From Lentisphaeria bacterium (GTDB lineage Bacteria > Verrucomicrobiota > Lentisphaeria > Victivallales > Victivallaceae), in the NCBI GenBank assembly GCA_017457065.1, contig JAFTIE010000121.1, positions 1 through 52,685 of the forward strand: a DNA stretch of 52,685 nt. Reading direction: 5' to 3'. Within the stretch, counting starts at the first letter, position 1, and the number at the start of each line of letters is the position of its first letter. The notes below the pieces were generated by a model. The model was not told where the DNA came from. It saw nothing but the letters and a program-made list of their open reading frames with translations, and searched no databases. Of this stretch, positions 1 through 6,511 are shown one piece after another. The position numbers and the translations under genes are program-made.

Positions 1-924
1 TCCGTTGATTATCTGTAAACCTGTTATTTGTATATTGTAGTCCTCTCCCTGTAAAGCATTGTAACGGAACTGCTCACAGACAACAGTAATACCATTATTG
101 AAAAAGTAAAAATTATCCCTCTTGGAATCAGAACAAAGAGTATTGGCAATTGCTGTATTTACACGATTAGAATGTAACCCTAGATAACGGCGAATATTTC
201 TTTCTAACAAAAGATCATCATGTCTGTTGAATAATGTTGCAATTTGTGTAACAGGTATCTTGCCAACAAGCACTCGTTTATAATTGAAATTTTCTATTAT
301 AGCTTTGCCTTTCAGGGTGATTGAATCATTAATTTTTTTTCTGCTACGCAAAACTTCAACAATATTGTCATGGTTATAGTGCGAAAAATAAACTTGATCT
401 TTGGGGAACTTTGCGTTATTTATATGTTGCTCAGCAGTTGCAGTCCAACGTGCACCATTGTTACACAAAATAAAACGAACATTAGGAATTAAACCTTCAC
501 GTACCAAAGAACGAATCTCTTCAATACGAGGTGAAAGTTTGTCGTTTAAGGTAATTTCTTTGTAAGGATCAAATAAGGCTTGAACCGTCGTTATTGCAGC
601 TTTAATTCCGTTTTCCGAAAAATTTGCTTTTCCGGATAGATCATTTACTTTGTATTTACCTTGGAATATTGTTACTGTAAATTCTCCATCGTCCTCTTCG
701 CCTATATGCAATCCGTCTACTCCAAAATCATTCCCTCCATCGGTTAGTAACTCTTCGGCATCTTCAATACTTAAATTCAAGGATGTTTTGATACATAAAA
801 GTACAAAAGCCAAAGCCTTTTTTTTGTTGGTGTCATTGGTCTTATCAAAAATATGTGGATATTCTTTGATTATCCCCCCGATTTGCTGATCTACGATACT
901 TGCATTGATGTTTAATTCAGACAT
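1..924 (-). CDS. AIPR-family abortive-infection protein (3' part missing, cut by window edge)
   Basis: An open frame starts at 924 (ATG, with GGAGAT just upstream) and runs 308 codons without a stop to position 1, so the C-terminus lies outside the window. The protein begins MSELNINASIVDQQI. It has an acidic GNDFGVDGLHIGEEDDGEF stretch near residues 60-80. Close to the window edge it carries FFNNGITVVCE followed by QITGLQIING, which is the hallmark of the AIPR domain (abortive infection phage resistance). Members are anti-phage proteins, often within or next to restriction systems, and their biochemistry is poorly defined. It shares a promoter-side position with the XRE regulator at 990-1196 (same strand, 65 bp upstream), so the two may form one transcription unit. 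The family call rests on motif recognition only. Confidence 0.75.
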   Translation of the reverse strand, partial: MSELNINASIVDQQIGGIIKEYPHIFDKTNDTNKKKALAFVLLCIKTSLNLSIEDAEELLTDGGNDFGVDGLHIGEEDDGEFTVTIFQGKYKVNDLSGKANFSENGIKAAITTVQALFDPYKEITLNDKLSPRIEEIRSLVREGLIPNVRFILCNNGARWTATAEQHINNAKFPKDQVYFSHYNHDNIVEVLRSRKKINDSITLKGKAIIENFNYKRVLVGKIPVTQIATLFNRHDDLLLERNIRRYLGLHSNRVNTAIANTLCSDSKRDNFYFFNNGITVVCEQFRYNALQGEDYNIQITGLQIING

Positions 925-989
925 TTTTTATCTCCATTTATAACTTGTTTTTAGAATCCCCCTACATTGAAGAAAATTCAAGTAAATTT

Positions 990-1196
990 TTACTCTTCCG
1001 GTCTCATCTCCATAATGTCGCCGATATCGCACTGCAGAGCTGTACAAATCTTTTTAAGTACATTCATATTAACGTTCTCATCTTTCCCCAACTTTGCAAG
1101 CGAACAAGTACTTATTTGAGCGGATATTCTCAAATCGCTCCGTTTCATTTTGCGGTCGATTAGAAGTTTCCATAATTTATTGAAACAAACTTTCAT
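990..1196 (-). CDS. Small XRE/Cro-type helix-turn-helix regulator
   Basis: A 68-residue protein with a single helix-turn-helix fold. The pattern LWKLLIDRKMKRSDLR, ISTCSLAKLGKDENV, then VLKKICTALQCDIGDIMEM is typical of the small single-domain Cro/C1 family. Such proteins usually act as dimeric DNA-binding repressors. I chose the ATG at 1196 because GGAG lies 6 nt upstream; a GTG 12 nt earlier (1208) is in frame but has no ribosome site. It is divergent from the clamp-like gene at 1395, with a 198-bp AT-rich gap, and lies upstream of the AIPR gene on its own strand. That is the usual place for a regulator of a defence gene or of the accessory operon. The target is not known. Confidence 0.8.
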   Translation of the reverse strand: MKVCFNKLWKLLIDRKMKRSDLRISAQISTCSLAKLGKDENVNMNVLKKICTALQCDIGDIMEMRPEE

Positions 1197-1322
1197 GCTG
1201 AACTCCACTCGTTAATATAAAAAATATAGCACAAGTTTCTTTAATTTCAAATTTAAAATACGCATCAGCAAACTTTTTGCCGTATATCATCTGATTTCAT
1301 CTATATATTACCTCCACGAATA

Positions 1323-1355
1323 CAGCCTCATCGGTCTTTTTGATCGGTGAGGCTG
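1323..1355 (+). promoter_or_regulatory. Stem-loop in the leader of the clamp-like gene
   Basis: Positions 1323-1336 pair with 1342-1355 over 14 bp (two G-U pairs) around a TTTTT loop, followed by AACTGTTTTTG. This looks like an intrinsic terminator or attenuator 40 bp before the start codon at 1395, which has a strong AAGGAGG site. A weak promoter-like TTGCCG...TATATA lies at 1277-1307 with 19-bp spacing, so the hairpin may be in the transcript leader. Confidence 0.55.
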
Positions 1356-1394
1356 AACTGTTTTTGTAACTCTAACCAAAATTAAGGAGGTTTT

Positions 1395-2648
1395 ATGAGA
1401 GTTGAAAAGCGTGTTTTGAATGATGCCCTGCGGGTGCTGGGCAAGGTGGTGTGCCAGACAAGTCCGGTGGAACTGTACCGTTCTATCCGGTTTGTCGGCG
1501 ATGCCGATGGAGTTATGGCAATGGCTACGGATGGCGTCGAAATCGTTTCGGTGATTCTGGATGCGTTCGCTGAAAGTGAAATCGACTTTTGCGTGCCGTT
1601 TAAGGAGCTGAAAGATCTGGTCAGAATCGGACGGAGTGAAACGATCGAATTAAATGGGACGTTCATTGAGTTTCCGGAACTGGAAGAGCCGTCAGCTGAT
1701 GCTGTTTCTGCGATACTTCCGGTGAACTTTGGAGAATTGCTGACACAGGCGGCTTCGGTTGTTGATCGCAGCAATTATCGGCGGTTACTGCAGGGAATCA
1801 ACCTTTCCAATGCAGGGGTGACTGCAACGGATGGTAAGCAACTGCTTCATCTTCCTTGCGTGTTGTCGCTGGCGAAAGATGTTACGATTCCGTTTCCGTC
1901 AGCGTTGCTGTCTGCCAAAACTTCTGAAATGGGAACGCTTCAGGTTTGGGACACCTTCTTTCAGATTGAGATTGGCAACTTCAAATGGCAAGGCAAACTT
2001 CTGGAAGGTCAGTACCCCAACTGGCGTGGTGTAATTCCATCACCTGAAAGTCACGATTACAGCATCACTCTGCACGACATCGAAAAAGTCCTGAACTGGG
2101 TCAAAACGATACCCGGTCAGAAGAATACCAATGGCGTGGAATTGAACGTAATGCCCGATGGTTCGGTTACGCTTGTTTCGTGTATTCAGCCGAATTTTGA
2201 GCTGAATACTTCTGCGACTGTTACCGGTGTTCAGCCCCGAGCGGTTCTGACTCTTGATCGTGAAATTATCTTGCGGATGCTGCTGCAGGGATACACCACT
2301 TTCAAGGCACATTCGGACGGTCTGGTTCCGGTCATTGCTTCAGGTGGAGCCGGTCAGTATATCGCCATGCCCATTCGTACAATTAACCAAAATCCCATTC
2401 AACCTAAACAGGAGGAAAAGAAAATGGAAATTGAAAACAATGTTGTGGAGCAGACTGCTCCGGTCGTAAATCCGCTGGATGAACTCGGTGCTGCGGTCGA
2501 GGAATTCAAACTTAAGATCAAAGCGATGTTTGATGAATCAACCGCCTTGAGCCGCAAAGTCAAAGAGGTCGCACTCATTCAGAAGCAGAAAGAGCGTGAC
2601 TTCATCCAAGCCCGCCGTGCCATCGAGCGTATCCGTATGGCGATCTGA
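1395..2648 (+). CDS. DNA sliding-clamp (DnaN beta)-like protein with C-terminal coiled-coil extension
   Basis: A 417-residue protein. Residues 1 to about 345 look like a bacterial beta clamp: an ATDG motif occurs in two successive domains (residues 44-47 and 144-147), and KLLEGQYPNW (201-210) matches the conserved clamp signature seen as R-L-I-E-G-x-F-P-x-Y in DnaN. Clamps encircle DNA and tether polymerases and repair enzymes. Residues 345-417 are a charged helical tail absent from DnaN (LGAAVEEFKLKIKAMFDE onwards), probably a coiled coil. An in-frame ATG at 2424 is preceded by AGGAGG at the correct distance, so this tail may also be made as a separate 74-residue protein. It heads the accessory block and precedes a nuclease and a DUF932 protein, consistent with a role in element replication or recombination. 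Confidence 0.7.
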   Translation: MRVEKRVLNDALRVLGKVVCQTSPVELYRSIRFVGDADGVMAMATDGVEIVSVILDAFAESEIDFCVPFKELKDLVRIGRSETIELNGTFIEFPELEEPSADAVSAILPVNFGELLTQAASVVDRSNYRRLLQGINLSNAGVTATDGKQLLHLPCVLSLAKDVTIPFPSALLSAKTSEMGTLQVWDTFFQIEIGNFKWQGKLLEGQYPNWRGVIPSPESHDYSITLHDIEKVLNWVKTIPGQKNTNGVELNVMPDGSVTLVSCIQPNFELNTSATVTGVQPRAVLTLDREIILRMLLQGYTTFKAHSDGLVPVIASGGAGQYIAMPIRTINQNPIQPKQEEKKMEIENNVVEQTAPVVNPLDELGAAVEEFKLKIKAMFDESTALSRKVKEVALIQKQKERDFIQARRAIERIRMAI

Positions 2649-2681
2649 GCCGAACGTCGGCTTCGTTATGTCGCGGCGGCT

Positions 2682-2774
2682 GCCCTCCTGCGTTAAAACT
2701 GCGGAGGGCGACTCGCCTTGATCGAAATGTTAAACACCCCATGAAGGACAGACGGTATCGTGCCGCCTGTCCTT
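2682..2774 (+). terminator. Two tandem stem-loops between clamp-like gene and next gene
   Basis: Hairpin one pairs GCCCTCC (2682-2688) with GGAGGGC (2703-2709). Hairpin two pairs AAGGACAG (2744-2751) with CTGTCCTT (2767-2774) and continues inward as CGG/CCG after a one-base internal loop, then runs into TCATTTTAGGAG, the ribosome site of the next gene. They could be a terminator, a processing site or an attenuator. There is no long T-tract, so strict intrinsic termination is uncertain. Confidence 0.5.
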
Positions 2775-2796
2775 CGTCATTTTAGGAGAAATAATT

Positions 2797-3207
2797 ATGT
2801 TGAAACTCAATGCATCCTACAGTAAAAAAGTCCCTGCTGATGGAGAATACACCAGCCAGAGCTATCACGCCAGTATCGAAGTTGAATTGCCAGACGGTTT
2901 GTCTGCTGAACAGCTCAATGGTAAAATCCATGAGACTTTTGAAATGGTGCGTAATTCTGTCGAAGCTGAATTACACGGAAATACTCCTGCGAATCATGGC
3001 AGTTATGTTCCGCAGGAAACTCAAAATCAGTCCGCCCTGAACAATCCTCCTGCCAGTCCGAAACAGATCAATTATCTGCTCACGTTGGCAAGCCGTCGCG
3101 GTATCACTCCGGCGCAGATCGCAGCCCAGAACAATGTCGCCAACATCAATCAGTTGAGCAAGAAGCAGTGCTCGGCTCTGATTGAACAATGGAAGGTCGC
3201 AGCATGA
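2797..3207 (+). CDS. Hypothetical phage/plasmid-type protein with C-terminal SPKQINYLL motif
   Basis: A 136-residue protein. The N-terminal half (residues 1-70) is a beta-rich segment with an acidic, amphipathic pattern. The C-terminal half contains SPKQINYLLTLASRRG followed by INQLSKKQCSALIEQW. This short helical motif recurs at the ends of phage and plasmid DNA-metabolism proteins and looks like a helix-extended-loop-helix DNA or protein docking module. The ribosome site TAGGAG lies 8 nt upstream. The stop codon overlaps the next gene's start as ATGA (3204-3207), so translation with the downstream nuclease is probably coupled. A role as recombination or ssDNA-binding partner of that nuclease is inference from position only. 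Confidence 0.6.
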   Translation: MLKLNASYSKKVPADGEYTSQSYHASIEVELPDGLSAEQLNGKIHETFEMVRNSVEAELHGNTPANHGSYVPQETQNQSALNNPPASPKQINYLLTLASRRGITPAQIAAQNNVANINQLSKKQCSALIEQWKVAA

Positions 3208-3965
3208 GAATAGATAAACTCCGTGAGATGCCGCATTGGTCGTATTCTGCAATGCAGTGTTATTTAACCTGTCCGCTGAAGTACAAATTCCGTTACATCA
3301 ACAACGCAGAGCCGGAGCGTACCGGCTCCTGCTTCCCTTTTGGACGTGCGTTTCATGCAGCACTTTCAGAGCGTGCCAGAATCGGTAAGGATATGTCGGA
3401 GCGTGAGGTTTGCGACGTCTTTGAAGACTACTTCAAGGCTGAAACCGATGCTGCAGAAAACCTTGTTTACAAGCCCAACGAGGACTACGACAGCCTTTTG
3501 CAGACCGGCTTCAAGATGGTGGAGGTTGCCTGTAAATACTGGCAGGATGACTTTGCAGTTCAGCGAGTGGCTGAAACGTTTTCGGTAACGGTGCCGGGCT
3601 TGAGCAAACCGCTGATTGGAGAGTTTGACTGCGTGGTGACGGACGGACACGACAACTGTATCGTGGACTGGAAGACTGCTTCTGCGAAATGGCCGGTCGG
3701 TAAAGCCGACAAGGATCTGCAGGCAACCGCGTTCAGTTACGCTTTCAAAGAGAAGTACGGAGAAAAGCCGTTGTTCCGATTCGATGTTTTCACCAAAGCG
3801 AAGTCGCCGACCGTCAACAACTATTACACGTTGCGTACAGATGATGAGCTTGATCGATTTGTTTCGCTTGCCAATGGCATCGAAAAGAGCGTCAACAGCG
3901 GGAACTTCTACCCCAATGAAAGCTGCTTCGGCTGTGGCGAGTGTCCTTACCGTGACAGTTGCTAA
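3204..3965 (+). CDS. PD-(D/E)XK nuclease, Cas4/RecB type with Fe-S cysteines
   Basis: A 253-residue protein with the Cas4/RecB-like exonuclease plan. SYSAMQCYLTCPLKYKF near the N-terminus holds the first cysteines and the QxxxY-like helix. FGRAFHAAL supplies the His motif, IGEFDCVVTD the catalytic Asp, and IVDWKTASA the D-x-K motif. The C-terminus has CFGCGECPYRDSC, giving the cluster of three to four cysteines that binds a 4Fe-4S centre in Cas4 and AddB. Such enzymes trim DNA ends. I chose the ATG at 3204 (ATGA overlap with the previous stop, GGAAGG upstream) over an ATG at 3189. No cas1 or cas2 gene and no repeat array is present, so this is not a CRISPR gene but probably a phage-type recombination nuclease. 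Confidence 0.8.
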   Translation: MRIDKLREMPHWSYSAMQCYLTCPLKYKFRYINNAEPERTGSCFPFGRAFHAALSERARIGKDMSEREVCDVFEDYFKAETDAAENLVYKPNEDYDSLLQTGFKMVEVACKYWQDDFAVQRVAETFSVTVPGLSKPLIGEFDCVVTDGHDNCIVDWKTASAKWPVGKADKDLQATAFSYAFKEKYGEKPLFRFDVFTKAKSPTVNNYYTLRTDDELDRFVSLANGIEKSVNSGNFYPNESCFGCGECPYRDSC

Positions 3966-3979
3966 AAGTGTAGGTAACT

Positions 3980-4705
3980 ATGGGACTGATGATGTGCGAT
4001 GGAAAGTTTGTCAGCCGTGATGAGATCGCTCTGGTGCCGACACCCAGCGGTACTGAAAGTTGGAAACCAGTTCCGCATATGGAGGTGATTGACGCCGTAA
4101 CCGATGTGGTCAAGGCGCACAACTGGCAGATTCTGGATGAAAACTTCGGACTTGCCAGAGAGGGGCAAAAGATGTTCGGCGTAATGCGAATCAATAAAAG
4201 CAACAGTTCCGACTGGTCACGATGTATCGGTCTGCGTAACAGCCACGACAAGAGTTTTGCTGTCGGTCTTTCTGCCGGTATCTGTGTCACCGTGTGCAGC
4301 AACCTTGCTTTCGGAGGGACTACCGTCATCAAGCGCCGTCATACCTCACGGATAGAACTGACCGAACTGGTGGACGTGGCAATGAATGAGTTGGAAAATG
4401 AATTTCTGATGTTGGAAACGGTCTGCGAAGATCTCAAAATCATCTATTTGAAAAACGATGATGAAGCTCGCAGCTGTATCGTCAGAGCCGCCGAAATGGG
4501 AGCAATCAACAGTTCCGATATCGTACCGGTTTTTAAAGAGTTCAAGAACCCGCGGCATCCGGAGTTCGCTGAACCGACACGGTATTCGCTGCTCAACGCT
4601 TTTACGGAGACGATCAAAAAGTACACGCCGCTACGGGTTGACCAATCCCACATGGCACTCAACCGTTGTTTCGGACTTGACGGTCACCGTCCTGAACTTT
4701 GGTAA
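3980..4705 (+). CDS. DUF932 (phage/plasmid-like) protein
   Basis: A 241-residue protein of the DUF932 family, which is widespread in phages, plasmids and integrated elements and has no settled function. Recognisable parts are FGLAREGQKMFGVMRI, WSRCIGLRNSHDKSFAVGLSAG, then CVTVCSNLAFGG, and a C-terminal helical half with LRVDQSHMALNRCFGLDG. The size is shorter than the roughly 300-390 residues of many members, so the C-terminal part may be reduced. It starts 14 bp after the nuclease stop with only a weak ribosome site (TAGG), suggesting read-through translation. In many elements DUF932 genes sit beside recombination or anti-restriction genes, in keeping with this context. Confidence 0.75.
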   Translation: MGLMMCDGKFVSRDEIALVPTPSGTESWKPVPHMEVIDAVTDVVKAHNWQILDENFGLAREGQKMFGVMRINKSNSSDWSRCIGLRNSHDKSFAVGLSAGICVTVCSNLAFGGTTVIKRRHTSRIELTELVDVAMNELENEFLMLETVCEDLKIIYLKNDDEARSCIVRAAEMGAINSSDIVPVFKEFKNPRHPEFAEPTRYSLLNAFTETIKKYTPLRVDQSHMALNRCFGLDGHRPELW

Positions 4706-4767
4706 ACACCAGAAGCCCGACCTGGCTTTCAAAGAAGTGGTGCACCTTTGGAAGTATAAACGTACCC

Positions 4768-4788
4768 CGGGAGTTCACTCTCCCGGTC
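4768..4788 (+). promoter_or_regulatory. Stem-loop upstream of zinc-ribbon gene
   Basis: CCGGGAG pairs with CTCCCGG across a short loop, ending 16 nt before the start codon at 4805 and next to its AGAGG ribosome site. It is one of several leader stem-loops in this block. It has no T-tract. Confidence 0.4.
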
Positions 4789-4804
4789 ATTAAAAGAGGT
4801 TTAT

Positions 4805-5104
4805 ATGAATTGTAAAATATGTGGAGAAAAAGCCTATGTTGTAACGCAGACCCGTGGAGCGACCACGCTTCTCGGAGCCGGTGCAGGAGGCTATGTCGCA
4901 GCGACAGCAGGAGCGAAGACCGGAGCGGTTGTCGGTTCGTTTGTCTGTCCCGGTTTCGGAACGGTGATCGGTGGTCTGCTTGGAGTCCTTACCGGAGCCG
5001 CCGCCGGAGCTGTCGCTGGAAACACCATTGGAAAACTGATTGACGACAATGTTCTTCGCATCTGGAAATGCGGAACTTGCGGTCACACTTGGAGGGCTGC
5101 ATAA
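4805..5104 (+). CDS. Glycine-zipper membrane protein framed by a split zinc ribbon
   Basis: A 99-residue protein. The N-terminus has CKICG and the C-terminus has CGTCG followed by HTW, so two CxxC knuckles flank a long hydrophobic centre (residues about 20-80) rich in Gly and Ala with repeated GxxxG and GA steps. A likely form is two or three membrane-inserted glycine-zipper helices whose ends meet at one zinc site. The function is unknown. It overlaps the next zinc-ribbon gene by 1 bp (TAATG), so the two are co-translated. The glycine-zipper composition recurs in four other proteins of this element (8409, 8976, 11430 and, weakly, 14091). Confidence 0.75.
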   Translation: MNCKICGEKAYVVTQTRGATTLLGAGAGGYVAATAGAKTGAVVGSFVCPGFGTVIGGLLGVLTGAAAGAVAGNTIGKLIDDNVLRIWKCGTCGHTWRAA

Positions 5105-5217
5105 TGGAACGCTGTCCTGAATGTAATTCAGATGATATAATTCCGTGGGATGATGGATACATCTGCTGCGACTGCGGAACGGAGTTTGATGAACCGCAAA
5201 CTGTCATCAATTATTAA
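5104..5217 (+). CDS. Tiny zinc-ribbon protein (37 residues)
   Basis: Starts at the ATG overlapping the upstream stop by one base (TAATG) and ends at TAA 5215-5217. The product is MERCPECNSDD followed by a short linker and ICCDCGTEF, so CxxC and CxCG knuckles form a single rubredoxin-like zinc ribbon. Proteins of this size bind a partner or nucleic acid rather than act alone. The tight overlap and the shared zinc-knuckle theme suggest it works with the 99-residue membrane protein before it. A terminator follows 10 bp downstream, closing the 2797-5217 operon. Confidence 0.75.
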   Translation: MERCPECNSDDIIPWDDGYICCDCGTEFDEPQTVINY

Positions 5218-5227
5218 CCATAAAATC

Positions 5228-5257
5228 AAGAGAGTTTTTCCGGACTCTCTTTTTTTT
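5228..5257 (+). terminator. Intrinsic terminator
   Basis: AAGAGAGT (5228-5235) pairs with ACTCTCTT (5244-5251) around an 8-base loop and is followed by a T-run to 5257. It closes the clamp-to-zinc-ribbon operon before the gene at 5319. Confidence 0.85.
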
Positions 5258-5318
5258 GATTTGTTTTTTTATCTGTTTGGGTGTACTTTATAAAAGCAAT
5301 TAAGGAGATACGCCAAAA

Positions 5319-5912
5319 ATGTCCGAAAACAAATCTGCTATTATTCTGTCGGGATTGTCTAGTCGCGACCTCTGTAAGCAAAATTCTCCAGAGCTTGCAG
5401 GATACATTTACATTGTTGACAAAGTCAGTCTTTCGGAGTTGACGGAGTGCGAGTGGAGTGCCGCAGTCAATATTGAATTTTTTAAAATGCTACTTGCAGG
5501 CGAGCGACATCCGCATCAAAAAATTTTTGAATTTTTTATTTCGGTAATTAATACAGGTTTTGTGCCCCTTGAATTTCCGAAAGCAGAAAATGCCTTTGTT
5601 GATATTGATTTTATCAACAGGTCAGATAACTTATGGTATAAACTTACCATTACTTGCGTGAAAAGTCAAGATGCTGGCGGTTCTACTTTCTCTCAAGGAT
5701 TGACTTGGCACATAAGCGAATATTTTGGAGAACAGGATGCCGATCCGGAAACTTTTTTTCTCGACTCAACTATTGACGATGCTGTACTTATGGGAAAAGA
5801 AGTTTTGCAATGGAACCGTGCCGCAATTCATTTAACAGAAGTAAAACACCCCTTTGCAAAAAAAATGATTGCTGTTTTTGGACAAAGCGAAAGGATTGTT
5901 GTATGTCCCTGA
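5319..5912 (+). CDS. Hypothetical protein upstream of sigma factor
   Basis: A 197-residue protein I do not recognise. It appears soluble and mixed alpha/beta, with no signal peptide or membrane segment. Notable pieces are IILSGLSSRDLCKQN at the N-terminus and VDIDFINRSDNLWYKLTITC in the middle. A ribosome site AAGGAG lies 10 nt upstream. Its last 10 bp overlap the start of the sigma-factor gene at 5903, so the three genes 5319, 5903 and 6501 form a translationally coupled set. That makes it a candidate anti-sigma, effector or substrate partner of the sigma/kinase pair, by position only. Confidence 0.6.
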   Translation: MSENKSAIILSGLSSRDLCKQNSPELAGYIYIVDKVSLSELTECEWSAAVNIEFFKMLLAGERHPHQKIFEFFISVINTGFVPLEFPKAENAFVDIDFINRSDNLWYKLTITCVKSQDAGGSTFSQGLTWHISEYFGEQDADPETFFLDSTIDDAVLMGKEVLQWNRAAIHLTEVKHPFAKKMIAVFGQSERIVVCP

Positions 5913-6511
5913 AATACCCGACAACTTCTAAAACTCTGTTGGATAAAATCGCTTCCGGCGATGAGATCAGCTGGGATGAGTTTTATCAGAAATACTCCCC
6001 CATCGTCAAAGCGATTGCGTGCTTCAAAGGTTTGAATGAAGTTGATGCCGATGACATTTGCCAACAGGTAATGATGCAGTTTTTCAAACAGAGCAGAACT
6101 TTCAGATTCGATCCGGATATTGCCCGGTTCAGAACTTACTTCGGCAGGATCGTCCGTGGCAGGATCATTGATCACTTCCGCAGGAAAAAAGAAATTCCAG
6201 TCGCTGAATTTGAAGCCGAGCCGATTGATCCTGATACCGAAAAACTTTACATGGATGAATGGCGGAAGATGGTCATTAAGGAGGCTGAACAGGAGTTGAA
6301 ACAGCGGGTGTCTCCGGAAACTTTTCAGGCGTATCAACTTTATGCGGTACAAGGACGTCCGGTGGAAAAAGTCGCCGCGTTTCTGGATTGTTCGACCAAT
6401 CAGGTCTATCAGGCAAAGAAACGCTGTTTCAAAATGATGCGTGAAATCCTGCTGTCGATGAATAAACAGGATTCAGAATTGCAGTTGGAGTTGTCGGAAT
6501 ATGAGTTATAA
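5903..6511 (+). CDS. ECF-like sigma-70 family sigma factor
   Basis: A 202-residue sigma factor with regions 2 and 4 only. Region 2 spans about residues 20-95: FYQKYSPIVKAIA, then DADDICQQVMMQFF, then FDPDIARFRTYFGRIVRGR and IIDHFRRKKE. Region 4 has VSPETFQAYQLYAVQGRP and a recognition helix VAAFLDCSTNQVYQAKKR. It would recruit core RNA polymerase to a dedicated promoter set. The ATG at 5903 has AAGGA 7 nt upstream and falls inside the end of the preceding gene. Its last 11 bp overlap the kinase start at 6501. The sequence style resembles planctomycete and verrucomicrobial ECF groups that pair with Ser/Thr kinases instead of anti-sigma factors. Regulation by phosphorylation is inference. Confidence 0.85.
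   Translation: MSLKYPTTSKTLLDKIASGDEISWDEFYQKYSPIVKAIACFKGLNEVDADDICQQVMMQFFKQSRTFRFDPDIARFRTYFGRIVRGRIIDHFRRKKEIPVAEFEAEPIDPDTEKLYMDEWRKMVIKEAEQELKQRVSPETFQAYQLYAVQGRPVEKVAAFLDCSTNQVYQAKKRCFKMMREILLSMNKQDSELQLELSEYEL

Noticed and set aside
3204-3965. Cas4-like nuclease as part of a CRISPR-Cas system.
   Set aside because: No cas1, cas2 or effector gene and no repeat-spacer array is visible anywhere in the window. The neighbours are DUF932 and clamp-like genes.
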